From the NCBI GenBank assembly GCA_965661115.1, contig CBFICO010000010.1, positions 1 to 40,414 on the forward strand: a DNA stretch of 40,414 nt, written 5' to 3'. The DNA is from UBA6770 sp965661115. Lineage in GTDB: Bacteria > Bacteroidota > Bacteroidia > Flavobacteriales_G > Salibacteraceae. A program made the position numbers and the translations under genes. Under the pieces are notes generated by a model. The model saw only the letters and a program-made list of their open reading frames with translations. It searched no databases and was not told the DNA's origin. This document shows, in pieces, positions 24,965 through 32,646 of this stretch. Each line of letters begins with the position of its first letter. The stretch's first letter is position 1.

Positions 24965-25522
24965 ATGAAAAAGTTACCGCAAAAAACAAACGACTGGATA
25001 ACCTTAAACACTCAAGAAGTTTATGATAACAATTGGATAAAAGTTGAGCATAACGAGGTTAAAAACCCTAACGGCGGTGAAGGGATTTACGGAGCGGTAC
25101 GCTTTAAAAACATTGCCATTGGTATAATTCCGATAAGTAATAATGGAAACATTACCCTTGTTGGATAATTTAGGTACCCTCATAATAAATACAGCTGGGA
25201 AATTCCAGAGGGAGGTTACCCGTTAAATCAAGGACCATTAGCTGCTACAAAACGAGAATTAGCTGAAGAAACAGGTTTATTCTCATTACAATGGAATAAG
25301 GTTATAGAAATGGATTTAAGTAACTCTGCTACAGATGAAAAGGCGATTATTTATTTAGTAGAAAATTGTGTGTCTGGCGAATCGCACCCTGAGGAAACCG
25401 AGAACCTAGAGATATACCAATGTAGTGTTCAAGAGTTCATTGAAAGAGTGGAGGATGGTGAGATTCGCGATAGTTTAAGTGTGACAGCTGGCTTGTGGTT
25501 AAAAGCGAATTACGAGCTATAA
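24965..25522 (+). pseudogene. Nudix hydrolase (ADP-ribose pyrophosphatase-like) with one premature stop
   Basis: From the ATG at 24965 the frame reads MKKLPQKTNDW ... NITLVG, then TAA at 25166-25168, then continues in the same frame FRYPHNKYSWEIPEGGYPL to a natural stop at 25522. Homologues have LVGQFRYP at this place, so CAA to TAA is the single lesion; the whole would be 185 residues. The Nudix box is GGYPLN-Q-GPLAATK-RELAEETGL. The catalytic helix RELAEETGL is intact but the first Glu of GX5E is Gln. The gene is divergent from smr. A translated fragment restarting downstream would still carry the Nudix box but lack the N-terminal dimerisation strands. A sequencing or assembly error is an equally simple explanation. 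Confidence 0.85.
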
Positions 25523-25547
25523 AAAAAAAGCCCTCAAATGAGGGCTT
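25521..25547 (-). terminator. Minus-strand terminator downstream of a decayed small gene
   Basis: AAGCCCTC (25528-25535), loop AAAT, GAGGGCTT (25540-25547). On the minus strand the stem is followed by nine T (25529-25521), a strong signal. On the plus strand only two T follow, so it would serve the Nudix gene poorly. The direction implies a transcribed unit on the minus strand to its right. Confidence 0.8.
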
Positions 25548-25577
25548 CCAAACAAAACAATAATTAAAAAATAAAAA

Positions 25578-25727
25578 TTACTGAGAAATAATTTCAAGGT
25601 TAGGATAGCGCTCCTTCTAAATGGCTAGCGCACTCATATTTGCTAATGTAATGGTAGTTCTTCTATCCAATTTTACTTTAATCTTTTTGGCTGCTTGTTT
25701 AATTTTTTTACGGAGTTTTTCATGATG
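25578..25727 (-). pseudogene. Decayed very small basic protein gene (about 48 codons originally)
   Basis: The only candidate found in the gene-free stretch 25523-25824. On the minus strand ATG (25723) starts MKNSV, but a frame one base off continues as KLRKKIKQAAKKIKVKLDRR, then TTITLANMSALAI, a TAG (25619-25617), then KERYPNLEIISQ and a TAA at 25578. Adding one A to the A5 tract after ATG joins the start, and TAG in place of TGG (Trp) would explain the internal stop. The reconstructed peptide has 48 residues, a basic amphipathic N-terminal helix and a more ordinary C-terminus. It is followed by a strong minus-strand terminator, which argues that it was once an expressed unit. I do not recognise the family; the call rests on pattern alone. 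Confidence 0.4.
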
Positions 25728-25775
25728 CTATATTTTTAGTTTGTTCTACACTCTTATTTTAAAACGATAGTGGAT

Positions 25776-25783
25776 TAGATTTG
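25776..25783 (+). promoter_or_regulatory. -7 box upstream of yaaA
   Basis: TAGATTTG fits TAnnTTTG, 41 bases before the yaaA ATG at 25825. No good -33 TTTG. Confidence 0.4.
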
Positions 25784-25824
25784 TTACACTGGTGATTGTT
25801 AAATAGAATAAACGACTAAAATTT

Positions 25825-26598
25825 ATGATTTCAATAATTTCTCCCGCAAAAACATTGGACTTTGATAGCGCTCGCGAGTTAAATGAAAGCACTAAACCAA
25901 TTCTGTTATCGGAGGCTGAAAAAATTATGAACGCGCTCAAGAAAAAAAGTGTCAAAAAGTTGATGGATATGCAATCGATAAGCAAGAACTTGGCAGAGTT
26001 AAATCATGAGCGAAATCAAAATTGGAGTGTAGAGCATATAAAAGATCAAACAAAACCTGCTTTAACTGCATTTAAAGGAGATGTGTATCTAGGACTCGAG
26101 GCTGAGTCTTTTGATCTTGCTGATGATCAATTTGCAAATGAACATTTAAGAATTCTGTCAGGGTTATATGGTATTTTAAAACCAAGCGATCAAATTTTAC
26201 CTTATCGGTTAGAGATGGGAACCAAAATGAAAACTACACGCGGAAATGACTTATATGCTTTTTGGAAAAACAGAGTAAGTGATGAACTATCAAAAGAATT
26301 TGCGCAACATTCTAGCAAAGTGTTGATTAACCTAGCCAGCGATGAGTATTTTAAAGTGATAAAACCTAAAAGCTTGAATTTTGAGGTAGTTCAGCCGGTA
26401 TTTATGGACAAGAAAAACGGTAAATACAAAGTGATTTCATTTTTTGCAAAAAAGGCCAGAGGAGCTATGAGCCGTTTCATTATCAGAAATAAAATTGATA
26501 CACCTAATGACATCAAAGCATTTGATACTGACGGATATTTATTTAATACGGAAATGTCAACGGATCAAAAATGGGTTTTTGCTCGTGACCAAGAGTAA
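25825..26598 (+). CDS. yaaA: YaaA family protein (UPF0246, peroxide-stress response)
   Basis: 257 residues of the single-domain YaaA/DUF328 family. It begins MISIISPAKTLDF, the family hallmark, with ALTAFKGDVYLGLEA, LRILSGLYGILKPSDQILPYRLEMGTK (split in the source as LSGLYGILKPSD and YRLEMG), LINLASDEYFKV and FFAKKARGAMSRFI. In E. coli YaaA is induced by OxyR under peroxide stress and lowers free intracellular iron; structural work shows a DNA-binding fold. The function here is inferred from family only. It is transcribed alone, with a thioredoxin-fold gene 66 bases downstream on the same strand. Confidence 0.93.
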   Translation: MISIISPAKTLDFDSARELNESTKPILLSEAEKIMNALKKKSVKKLMDMQSISKNLAELNHERNQNWSVEHIKDQTKPALTAFKGDVYLGLEAESFDLADDQFANEHLRILSGLYGILKPSDQILPYRLEMGTKMKTTRGNDLYAFWKNRVSDELSKEFAQHSSKVLINLASDEYFKVIKPKSLNFEVVQPVFMDKKNGKYKVISFFAKKARGAMSRFIIRNKIDTPNDIKAFDTDGYLFNTEMSTDQKWVFARDQE

Positions 26599-26664
26599 GA
26601 ACTGTGTACTAGATTACAGATTATGGATTGCCTTTAATACAACTTTGTATTTCAAATAATAACA

Positions 26665-27255
26665 ATGAAGGAACTATTAGAAAATAAATGGCAACAAGCA
26701 ATGAGTTTTGACCAATACGCTGCTCTAATGAATAGGTTGGTTGAGGAAGAAAAAACCACAGGACCCAATCAATCTGCGACAATGGTGCAGCACACAAAAA
26801 TGGCAGCACAGCGCATAAAAAAATGGTCCAAAATTTTTAATCTTTCAAATGAAGATTCAGAACTGTTAAAAGGAAAAGCAAAAGGCCAAAACTGGTTATT
26901 AATAACAGAAGCTTGGTGCGGTGATGTAGGACAAAACTTAATTCCGCTGCAAAAAATTGCCGACGCTGCTGGGGCTGAATTAAAGCTTATTCTTAGAGAT
27001 GATAATCTAGATTTGATGGACAAGTTTTTAACCAATGGAGGAAGGTCGATTCCAAAGCTAATTGTGTTTGAAGCAGACTCAAAAGAAGTTTTATGGGATT
27101 GGGGGCCAAGACCACAAGAGAGTCAAGAGTGGTTTTTAGGTGAAAAATCAAAAGAATCGTACAGCTACGAAAAGACATCAGAAGCAATGCATTTGTGGTA
27201 TGCCAAAAACAAACATCAAGCTTTATTGTGTGAATTTAAGGAGCGTTTAGGTTAA
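26665..27255 (+). CDS. Thioredoxin-fold protein with a single active-site-region cysteine
   Basis: 196 residues, no signal peptide. After a helical N-terminal third (MKELLENKWQQAMSFDQYA) comes a thioredoxin-like core: QNWLLITEAWCGDVGQN (about 91-107), LKLILRDDN, then GGRSIPKLIVFE with the cis-Pro position expected in the fold. The usual WCxxC is WCGDVGQ, with only the first Cys kept. This matches the thioredoxin-family group (Thioredoxin_9-like) frequent in Bacteroidota and Bacilli, where WCGD is conserved, so the lack of a second Cys is normal for the group. It argues against disulfide reductase activity of the classical type. A second Cys (LLCEF) lies near the C-terminus. The biochemical role is unknown. 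Confidence 0.82.
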   Translation: MKELLENKWQQAMSFDQYAALMNRLVEEEKTTGPNQSATMVQHTKMAAQRIKKWSKIFNLSNEDSELLKGKAKGQNWLLITEAWCGDVGQNLIPLQKIADAAGAELKLILRDDNLDLMDKFLTNGGRSIPKLIVFEADSKEVLWDWGPRPQESQEWFLGEKSKESYSYEKTSEAMHLWYAKNKHQALLCEFKERLG

Positions 27256-27378
27256 ATTTTTCTGCACAACGAATCTTACAAAACCTAAACGATTTATTAA
27301 CGTTCTATTGATAAATAGTAACATTGGGGTAGCAAAAAAAATAGCCATTTTAGTAAATCATTTTTCAGTCTTGAAACT

Positions 27379-28584
27379 TTGAGTAAAAAGCAACAATACA
27401 CATTGTCGGAAAAAACGTTTGCAGCCTCTGTGCTTGCAATGTTTTTGCTGTCTTTTATTGGTTTTAGCGCATACTTAAGTTATGAAGTAAAGCACTCAAA
27501 AGTTGCTTTGTACAAGGCAAGAAATAAAAGTCATTCTTATAAAGTAAGAGCACGTATTGTTAACAGCTATGAAGGCATTGCTGAGCTAAACAAAATGCGA
27601 ACGGAAGAATCGAATACTAAAGCTCTGATGCTTCCAAATTATAAAGTTCTGGCTCAAGAAAACCAGTTGCTTGCTTCTGCACAAACAGAAGATCTATTGT
27701 CAATTGCTGCGTCTAACTCTGTGCTCATTTCTAGTGAGCCAGAGATTGCGGAAAGTGCGGTTCAAAACATAGTTAAAATTCAGCCATCAGCAATAAACTT
27801 ATTTGTAGAGAAAAACAGAGACGAGCTGGCACAACCAAAAATTGATTACGTAAATGACAAAGCACTTTATTGGTATTTAGGAGGTGGAATTGCTGCTGTG
27901 GTTGGGGTTAAGAATTATTTCAACACTGAAAATACGTTTGATTATACAACTCAGCATTTTGCAGATCATAAAAAAACGGAAGTGTTATATGAGCAGCAAC
28001 AGCTGGTAAAAGGATTTAATGTTTCGGCTTTTGCTGGAGTACAATTATCTAATAACATAAGTCTTGAATTAGGGGTTGGATATCAAGAGATTACAGGTGC
28101 TTCTAAATATGCCGTTGAACATTCGTACATAAAAGAATTTCAACGTTTGGAGTGGGTAGTTACCGGTGAAGACGATGCTAAAGCCGTTTCGATAAGTGAT
28201 TATGTTGAAACCGTTTCAAACGATACTATTACCGGAAATTTTAATCGCCAAATGGTTATTGTACCGTTAAATGTGAATTATGCTGTTCAAGTTGGAAAAT
28301 TTAAGCCATTTGTTAGCGTTGGTGCCAATCTTAATTTAACCGCTTCTGGGAGTAATACCAAGTACAGCTCAATGCAAGATTTAGTTGCAACGTATTCTGA
28401 ATCAACAGGATTAAATCAAATAAGTGCAACTATTGGACTTGGAGCGGATTACGATATTAACTCAAACCTTTCATTAAGAATTAAGCCTAGTTACGAAGTA
28501 GGTTTATGGAATAGAAACCCAAGCTACTTTAAAGGCAACGTGCAAAACCTTTCCTTGCAAACCGGGCTTATTTACAAGTTGTAA
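27379..28584 (+). CDS. Membrane-anchored protein with C-terminal outer-membrane beta-barrel-like domain
   Basis: About 401 residues. The only plausible start is a TTG at 27379 (MSKKQQYTLSEKTF); an in-frame stop lies at 27319-27321 with no ATG in between. A strong hydrophobic segment (about 16-36, AASVLAMFLLSFIGFSAYLS) is followed by a basic, helical, polar region (about 37-160), a second short hydrophobic stretch (LGGGIAAVVGV, about 168-178), and then beta strands typical of OmpA/PorT-like barrels (GFNVSAFAGVQLSNNISLELGVGYQEI ..., read in pieces, to LSLQTGLIYKL). The terminal aromatic-hydrophobic strand fits an outer-membrane barrel. An uncleaved anchor combined with a barrel is odd. No close family recognised. 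Confidence 0.7.
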   Translation: MSKKQQYTLSEKTFAASVLAMFLLSFIGFSAYLSYEVKHSKVALYKARNKSHSYKVRARIVNSYEGIAELNKMRTEESNTKALMLPNYKVLAQENQLLASAQTEDLLSIAASNSVLISSEPEIAESAVQNIVKIQPSAINLFVEKNRDELAQPKIDYVNDKALYWYLGGGIAAVVGVKNYFNTENTFDYTTQHFADHKKTEVLYEQQQLVKGFNVSAFAGVQLSNNISLELGVGYQEITGASKYAVEHSYIKEFQRLEWVVTGEDDAKAVSISDYVETVSNDTITGNFNRQMVIVPLNVNYAVQVGKFKPFVSVGANLNLTASGSNTKYSSMQDLVATYSESTGLNQISATIGLGADYDINSNLSLRIKPSYEVGLWNRNPSYFKGNVQNLSLQTGLIYKL

Positions 28585-28601
28585 TTAGTGCTGTTTTAAC
28601 T

Positions 28602-28934
28602 CTAATTAAACAATTTACCCATATTTGGCATGCCAGGAATGTTTGGAATAACTTCTTTGGCCACAGCAGCCATTTCTGCATCGTGAATATTACGTGCTTT
28701 TTCTAATGCATTATTGGTTGCAACCAAGGTGTGTCGACTTAACTCTTCAGCCGAAAAAGTTTTAGCCTCTTCGTTCAATAGTATTTGAACAATTCTACTG
28801 TTTGCAGTTGAAATTACTCTTAAATATTCTCCCGATGCTCCTTCTACTTGAACAGAATCTAGCCGAGCTTTAGTTTCTTCGGCTTTTTGTTTTGCTTGCT
28901 CAAGCTTTTCTTTAAATCCTCCTAGTCCTAGCAT
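28602..28934 (-). CDS. ybaB: YbaB/EbfC-family nucleoid-associated protein
   Basis: 110 residues with the family pattern: MLGLGGFKEKLEQAKQKAEE (helical N-terminus), LDSVQVEGASGEYLRV, then ILLNEEAKTFSAEELSRHTLVATNNALEKA (in pieces) and a C-terminal PNIPGMPNMGKLF tail. YbaB proteins are small dimers that bind DNA with little specificity. The gene starts five bases after the mutB stop, so it is the third gene of the mutA-mutB-ybaB transcript. The association with a B12 mutase has no known functional reason; in many bacteria ybaB accompanies dnaX/recR instead. Confidence 0.82.
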   Translation of the reverse strand: MLGLGGFKEKLEQAKQKAEETKARLDSVQVEGASGEYLRVISTANSRIVQILLNEEAKTFSAEELSRHTLVATNNALEKARNIHDAEMAAVAKEVIPNIPGMPNMGKLFN

Positions 28935-28939
28935 TTTAG

Positions 28940-31072
28940 TTATTTATAGGCTTCAATTAAAATGTTCAATATTTCTTGTGCTGCTTTCGGAATTTTAGTT
29001 CCTGGTCCATAAACACCAGCCACACCGCTTTCAAATAAGAAGTCATAATCGTTTGGTGGAATAACTCCGCCAGCAATCACCATAATATCTTCTCTTCCGG
29101 CATTTTTAAGTGCTTCAATTACTTTAGGAACCAGCGTTTTATGACCCGCAGCTAAGCTAGAAACGCCAAGTACATGTACATCATTTTCTATGGCCTGTTT
29201 GGCAGCCTCTTCAGGAGTCTGAAATAATGGCCCTATGTCAACGTCAAAACCTATATCTGCAAACGAAGTGGCAATAATTTTAGCGCCTCTATCGTGACCG
29301 TCTTGCCCCATTTTTGCGACCATAATTCTGGGTCGTCTACCTTCAATTTCTGCAAACTCGTCGGAAAGCCTTCTAGCTTCTTTAAAATCTTTATCTTCCA
29401 TAACTTCAGCGGAATAAACTCCAGAAATACTTTGAATTACGGCTTTGTATCTACCAAAAGCCTTTTCCATAGCATCGCTAATTTCACCTAACGAGGCACG
29501 TTTACGAGCACACTCATTAGCAGCGGCCAAAAGATTTCCGTTACCCGTAGCCGCTACTTCTGATAAGTGATTTAGAGTGGCTTGAGTTTCAGCTTCGTTG
29601 CGCTCAGCACGCAGCTTTTGCAGTCTTTCAATTTGCGATTTTCTAACAGAATCGTTGTCAACCTCAAGTAATTCGATGTCTTGTTTTTCGTCGGTTTCAT
29701 AACGGTTAACACCAACAATAACATCGGTACCACTGTCTATCCGAGCTTGCCTTCGAGCGGCAGCCTCTTCAATGCGCATTTTTGGTAAACCAGTTTCAAT
29801 GGCCTTTGCCATGCCACCCAATTCTTCCACTTCTTGAATTAAGTCCCAAGCTCTATGTGCTATATCATGAGTTAATTTCTCTACATAATATGAGCCTCCC
29901 CATGGGTCTACAACGTTGCAAATACCGGTTTCTTGCTGCAAGTAGATTTGGGTGTTTCTCGCAATTCGAGCAGAAAAATCAGTTGGTAGAGCAATAGCCT
30001 CATCCAAAGCATTGGTGTGTAAAGATTGAGTGCCGCCAAGCACAGCAGACATTGCCTCAACGCAAGTTCTTGCAACGTTGTTAAAAGGGTCTTGCTCGGT
30101 TAAACTCCAACCCGAAGTTTGGCTATGCGTTCGCAGCGCCATTGATTTTTCGTTTTGCGGGTTGAATTGTTTTATCATTTTAGCCCACAGCATTCTGGCA
30201 GCGCGCATTTTGGCAACTTCCATAAAATGGTTCATGCCAATTCCCCAAAAGAAACTTAAGCGAGGAGCAAAGTCGTCTATCTTCATGCCTGCTTTAAGCC
30301 CCGCACGAACGTATTCAAGTCCATCAGCCAAAGTGTAAGCTAATTCTATATCGTTGGTAGCACCCGCTTCTTGCATATGGTACCCAGATATGCTTATTGA
30401 GTTGAATTTAGGCATGTTTTGAGAGGTGAACTCAAATATGTCGGATATGATTTTCATGGAAGGAGAAGGAGGGTAGATATAGGTGTTTCGCACCATAAAT
30501 TCTTTTAGAATGTCATTCTGAATGGTGCCAGAAAGTTGTTCTAGTTTAACCCCTTGTTCTTCTGCTGCAACTATGTAAAATGCCATAATTGGAATTACCG
30601 CTCCGTTCATGGTCATGCTTACAGACATTTTATCCAAAGGAATTTGGTCGAAGAGTAACTTCATATCCAAAATAGAATCGATGGCAACACCCGCTTTTCC
30701 AACATCACCTTCAACTCTAAGATGGTCTGAATCATAGCCTCTATGCGTTGCTAAATCAAAAGCAACTGAAAGACCTTTTTGTCCTGCCGCTAAATTTCTT
30801 CTGTAAAAAGCGTTGGACTCTTCTGCGGTACTAAAACCTGCATATTGCCTGATGGTCCATGGTCGAGAAGCATACATGCTGGAGTAGGGGCCTCTCAAAA
30901 ATGGAGCTTTGCCTGCGCCAAAATCTAAATGCTCAAGATCGTTTAAGTCCTCTTTATCGTATCTGTTTTGAATGTCGATTTGCTCTGCCGATTTGAAGGC
31001 GGTTTCTTTAGTTGACCTTTCTTCTGAATTTGCACCAGAATTTAAAGGAATATTTGAAAAATCTACTCTCAT
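28940..31072 (-). CDS. mutB: Methylmalonyl-CoA mutase large subunit
   Basis: 710 residues. Adenosylcobalamin-dependent interconversion of succinyl-CoA and (R)-methylmalonyl-CoA. The TIM-barrel half contains RGPYSSMYASRPWTIRQYAG (in pieces), GLSVAFDLATHRGYDSDH and YHMQEAGATNDIELAYT. The C-terminal B12 domain has MGQDGHDRGAK, with His593 as the lower axial cobalt ligand (DxHxxG), then GVSSLAAGHKTLVP and AGGVIPPNDYDFL. It overlaps the mutA stop in an ATGA (31069-31072). The MeaB chaperone gene is at 11054-12076. The direction in vivo (propionate assimilation or succinate to propionate) cannot be read from sequence. Confidence 0.96.
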   Translation of the reverse strand: MRVDFSNIPLNSGANSEERSTKETAFKSAEQIDIQNRYDKEDLNDLEHLDFGAGKAPFLRGPYSSMYASRPWTIRQYAGFSTAEESNAFYRRNLAAGQKGLSVAFDLATHRGYDSDHLRVEGDVGKAGVAIDSILDMKLLFDQIPLDKMSVSMTMNGAVIPIMAFYIVAAEEQGVKLEQLSGTIQNDILKEFMVRNTYIYPPSPSMKIISDIFEFTSQNMPKFNSISISGYHMQEAGATNDIELAYTLADGLEYVRAGLKAGMKIDDFAPRLSFFWGIGMNHFMEVAKMRAARMLWAKMIKQFNPQNEKSMALRTHSQTSGWSLTEQDPFNNVARTCVEAMSAVLGGTQSLHTNALDEAIALPTDFSARIARNTQIYLQQETGICNVVDPWGGSYYVEKLTHDIAHRAWDLIQEVEELGGMAKAIETGLPKMRIEEAAARRQARIDSGTDVIVGVNRYETDEKQDIELLEVDNDSVRKSQIERLQKLRAERNEAETQATLNHLSEVAATGNGNLLAAANECARKRASLGEISDAMEKAFGRYKAVIQSISGVYSAEVMEDKDFKEARRLSDEFAEIEGRRPRIMVAKMGQDGHDRGAKIIATSFADIGFDVDIGPLFQTPEEAAKQAIENDVHVLGVSSLAAGHKTLVPKVIEALKNAGREDIMVIAGGVIPPNDYDFLFESGVAGVYGPGTKIPKAAQEILNILIEAYK

Positions 31073-32490
31073 TTTGTCTCCTCCAACTCTTTAGTTGCAC
31101 GCTCTTGTTCAGCAATTCCTGTTAATCTAATTTCCTGAATTGGTTCAAAATTGGTGTTTTGGTTTTCTATTGTAAACCCTGCTTCTGATAGCAGATCTAT
31201 CATAGTCTTTTTATTATCTGGATAAAGGTTTACACCTAGAACCTTAAGCTCTCCCGAATTGAACTTATCAATTTGTTCTTGAGCTTCTTCCCTTAATTCT
31301 CTAGCTAGATTTCCACTAGTAACCAATCCTGTAAAGCCTCCTTTTTTCTCAATCTTTTGGAACTTGGTCCAAGCCTTTTCAGCTAGTTCGTTTGTAAACG
31401 ATTCTATATAGTAACTTCCACCAGCAGGGTCTGCCACTTTATCTAAATAGGATTCGTCTTGCAACAATAATTGAACGTTTCTTGCAACTCGTTTCGAGAA
31501 CGAAGTACCGTTACTCCATACAGCATCATAATGTGTTACTTCAATTATATCGGCTCCTCCAATAGCAGCGGCCATTGCTTGGGTGGTTGCTCTAAGCATG
31601 TTGTTATACGGATCGTAAACTGTATTCCCAAATTTGGAGGTAATACTTTTTATGATAATTGATTTGCTGCAGCTGTGCTCCGGCTTGTACGCTTCAATAA
31701 CCCTAGACCAGAGCATTCTACATGCTCTGATTTTTGAAACTTCAGTAAAAAAATCTCTACCAGAAGAAAGGTTAATTTTAATTTGAGCCGATGCTTCGTC
31801 GATAGTTAAACCAGTATTGAGCAATACAATTAAATACTCATGAGCTTGAGCTATGGCTAACCCTAGCTCCGATACCGCGACTGCTCCACAGTTGTGATAT
31901 GCATTTGCGTTTACGGTAAATAATCGTGATCTAGTGTAATTTTTAATTGAAGATAATAGCTCGTTTGTTACAGATGCATTTACACTGTTTTCATCAAACT
32001 CACCAGAAAAAGCAGCTGTGCAAATAGGGTCGTAGTTTAGATAAATGTTGTGGCTGTTTTTGTTATCCCCAAATGCATTTTTTATGGTTGAAATTAGCTC
32101 GGTAATATTGGCGTAATCCGAAAATTCGGTGGTAATGTATTCTGGAGCAATTCCTTGAAAAGTAGCAGCTGTCGGGTTGCCGTATAAGTTAACTCCTGTA
32201 AGTCCTTTGTTCAGTAATGAAAGAATTTGTTCATTGTCTTTTTTTGAGTCACTAGAAAGCTCAATTGATTCACTAATTACCCAAGTATTGTTGTCTTTTT
32301 TAGATCCTCTTGCAAATGGATTTATGTTACTTGAGTTTTCCTTAGTAAAAACAGGTTCTGTTGCAGTACCTATAGCACTTGTATGGAACAACGAATCGTA
32401 AGATTTTCCTTTTAAGTCTTTTTCAATATTAGCTTTCCAATCCTCGGTTGAGAACGGTTCAAACTCATTGAATAATTGCTCTTTTTTCAT
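31069..32490 (-). CDS. mutA: Methylmalonyl-CoA mutase small subunit
   Basis: 473 residues from the ATG at 32490 (MKKEQLFNEFEPFSTEDWKA); longer in-frame starts would place the promoter inside the gene. It has the mutase barrel fold (NINPFARGSKKDNNTWVISE, ACRMLWSRVIEAY, DPYNNMLRATTQAMAAAIGGAD, DPAGGSYYIE) but ends after about 470 residues without the DxHxxG B12 domain, as expected for the non-catalytic small subunit of the heterodimer. First gene of mutA-mutB-ybaB. Confidence 0.94.
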   Translation of the reverse strand: MKKEQLFNEFEPFSTEDWKANIEKDLKGKSYDSLFHTSAIGTATEPVFTKENSSNINPFARGSKKDNNTWVISESIELSSDSKKDNEQILSLLNKGLTGVNLYGNPTAATFQGIAPEYITTEFSDYANITELISTIKNAFGDNKNSHNIYLNYDPICTAAFSGEFDENSVNASVTNELLSSIKNYTRSRLFTVNANAYHNCGAVAVSELGLAIAQAHEYLIVLLNTGLTIDEASAQIKINLSSGRDFFTEVSKIRACRMLWSRVIEAYKPEHSCSKSIIIKSITSKFGNTVYDPYNNMLRATTQAMAAAIGGADIIEVTHYDAVWSNGTSFSKRVARNVQLLLQDESYLDKVADPAGGSYYIESFTNELAEKAWTKFQKIEKKGGFTGLVTSGNLARELREEAQEQIDKFNSGELKVLGVNLYPDNKKTMIDLLSEAGFTIENQNTNFEPIQEIRLTGIAEQERATKELEETK

Positions 32491-32507
32491 AGTTAATAGA
32501 TAGCTGG

Positions 32508-32539
32508 CAAATGTACGTTTTACCGAGGCGCTCAGCAAA
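32508..32539 (-). promoter_or_regulatory. Promoter of the mutA-mutB-ybaB operon
   Basis: On the minus strand TTTG (32539 to 32536), 20 bases, then TACATTTG (32515 to 32508) matches the Bacteroidota consensus TTTG-N19/20-TAnnTTTG on both elements. It ends 17 bases before the mutA ATG, giving a leader of about 12 nt. This is the clearest promoter in the window. Confidence 0.7.
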
Positions 32540-32646
32540 TACTAGCGGCGGGTTTCAAGCAAGAATGTTTGATTTTATGTATTAATTTGAGTTTGTGCGT
32601 GCTAACCATTTCGCCATTGCTATTTTCGTTTTACAGCAATTGATAC

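Noticed and set aside
25166..25168. TAA in the Nudix frame as a recoded sense codon
   Set aside because: All other genes use TAA as a normal stop; a single C to T change explains it.
25523..25824. Possible riboswitch or structured leader of yaaA
   Set aside because: No conserved aptamer core seen; the structure present belongs to a minus-strand terminator and the decayed small gene.
26890..26945. Loss of the second active-site Cys in the thioredoxin-fold protein as a mutation
   Set aside because: WCGD without a second Cys is characteristic of this subgroup, so it is probably the normal state.
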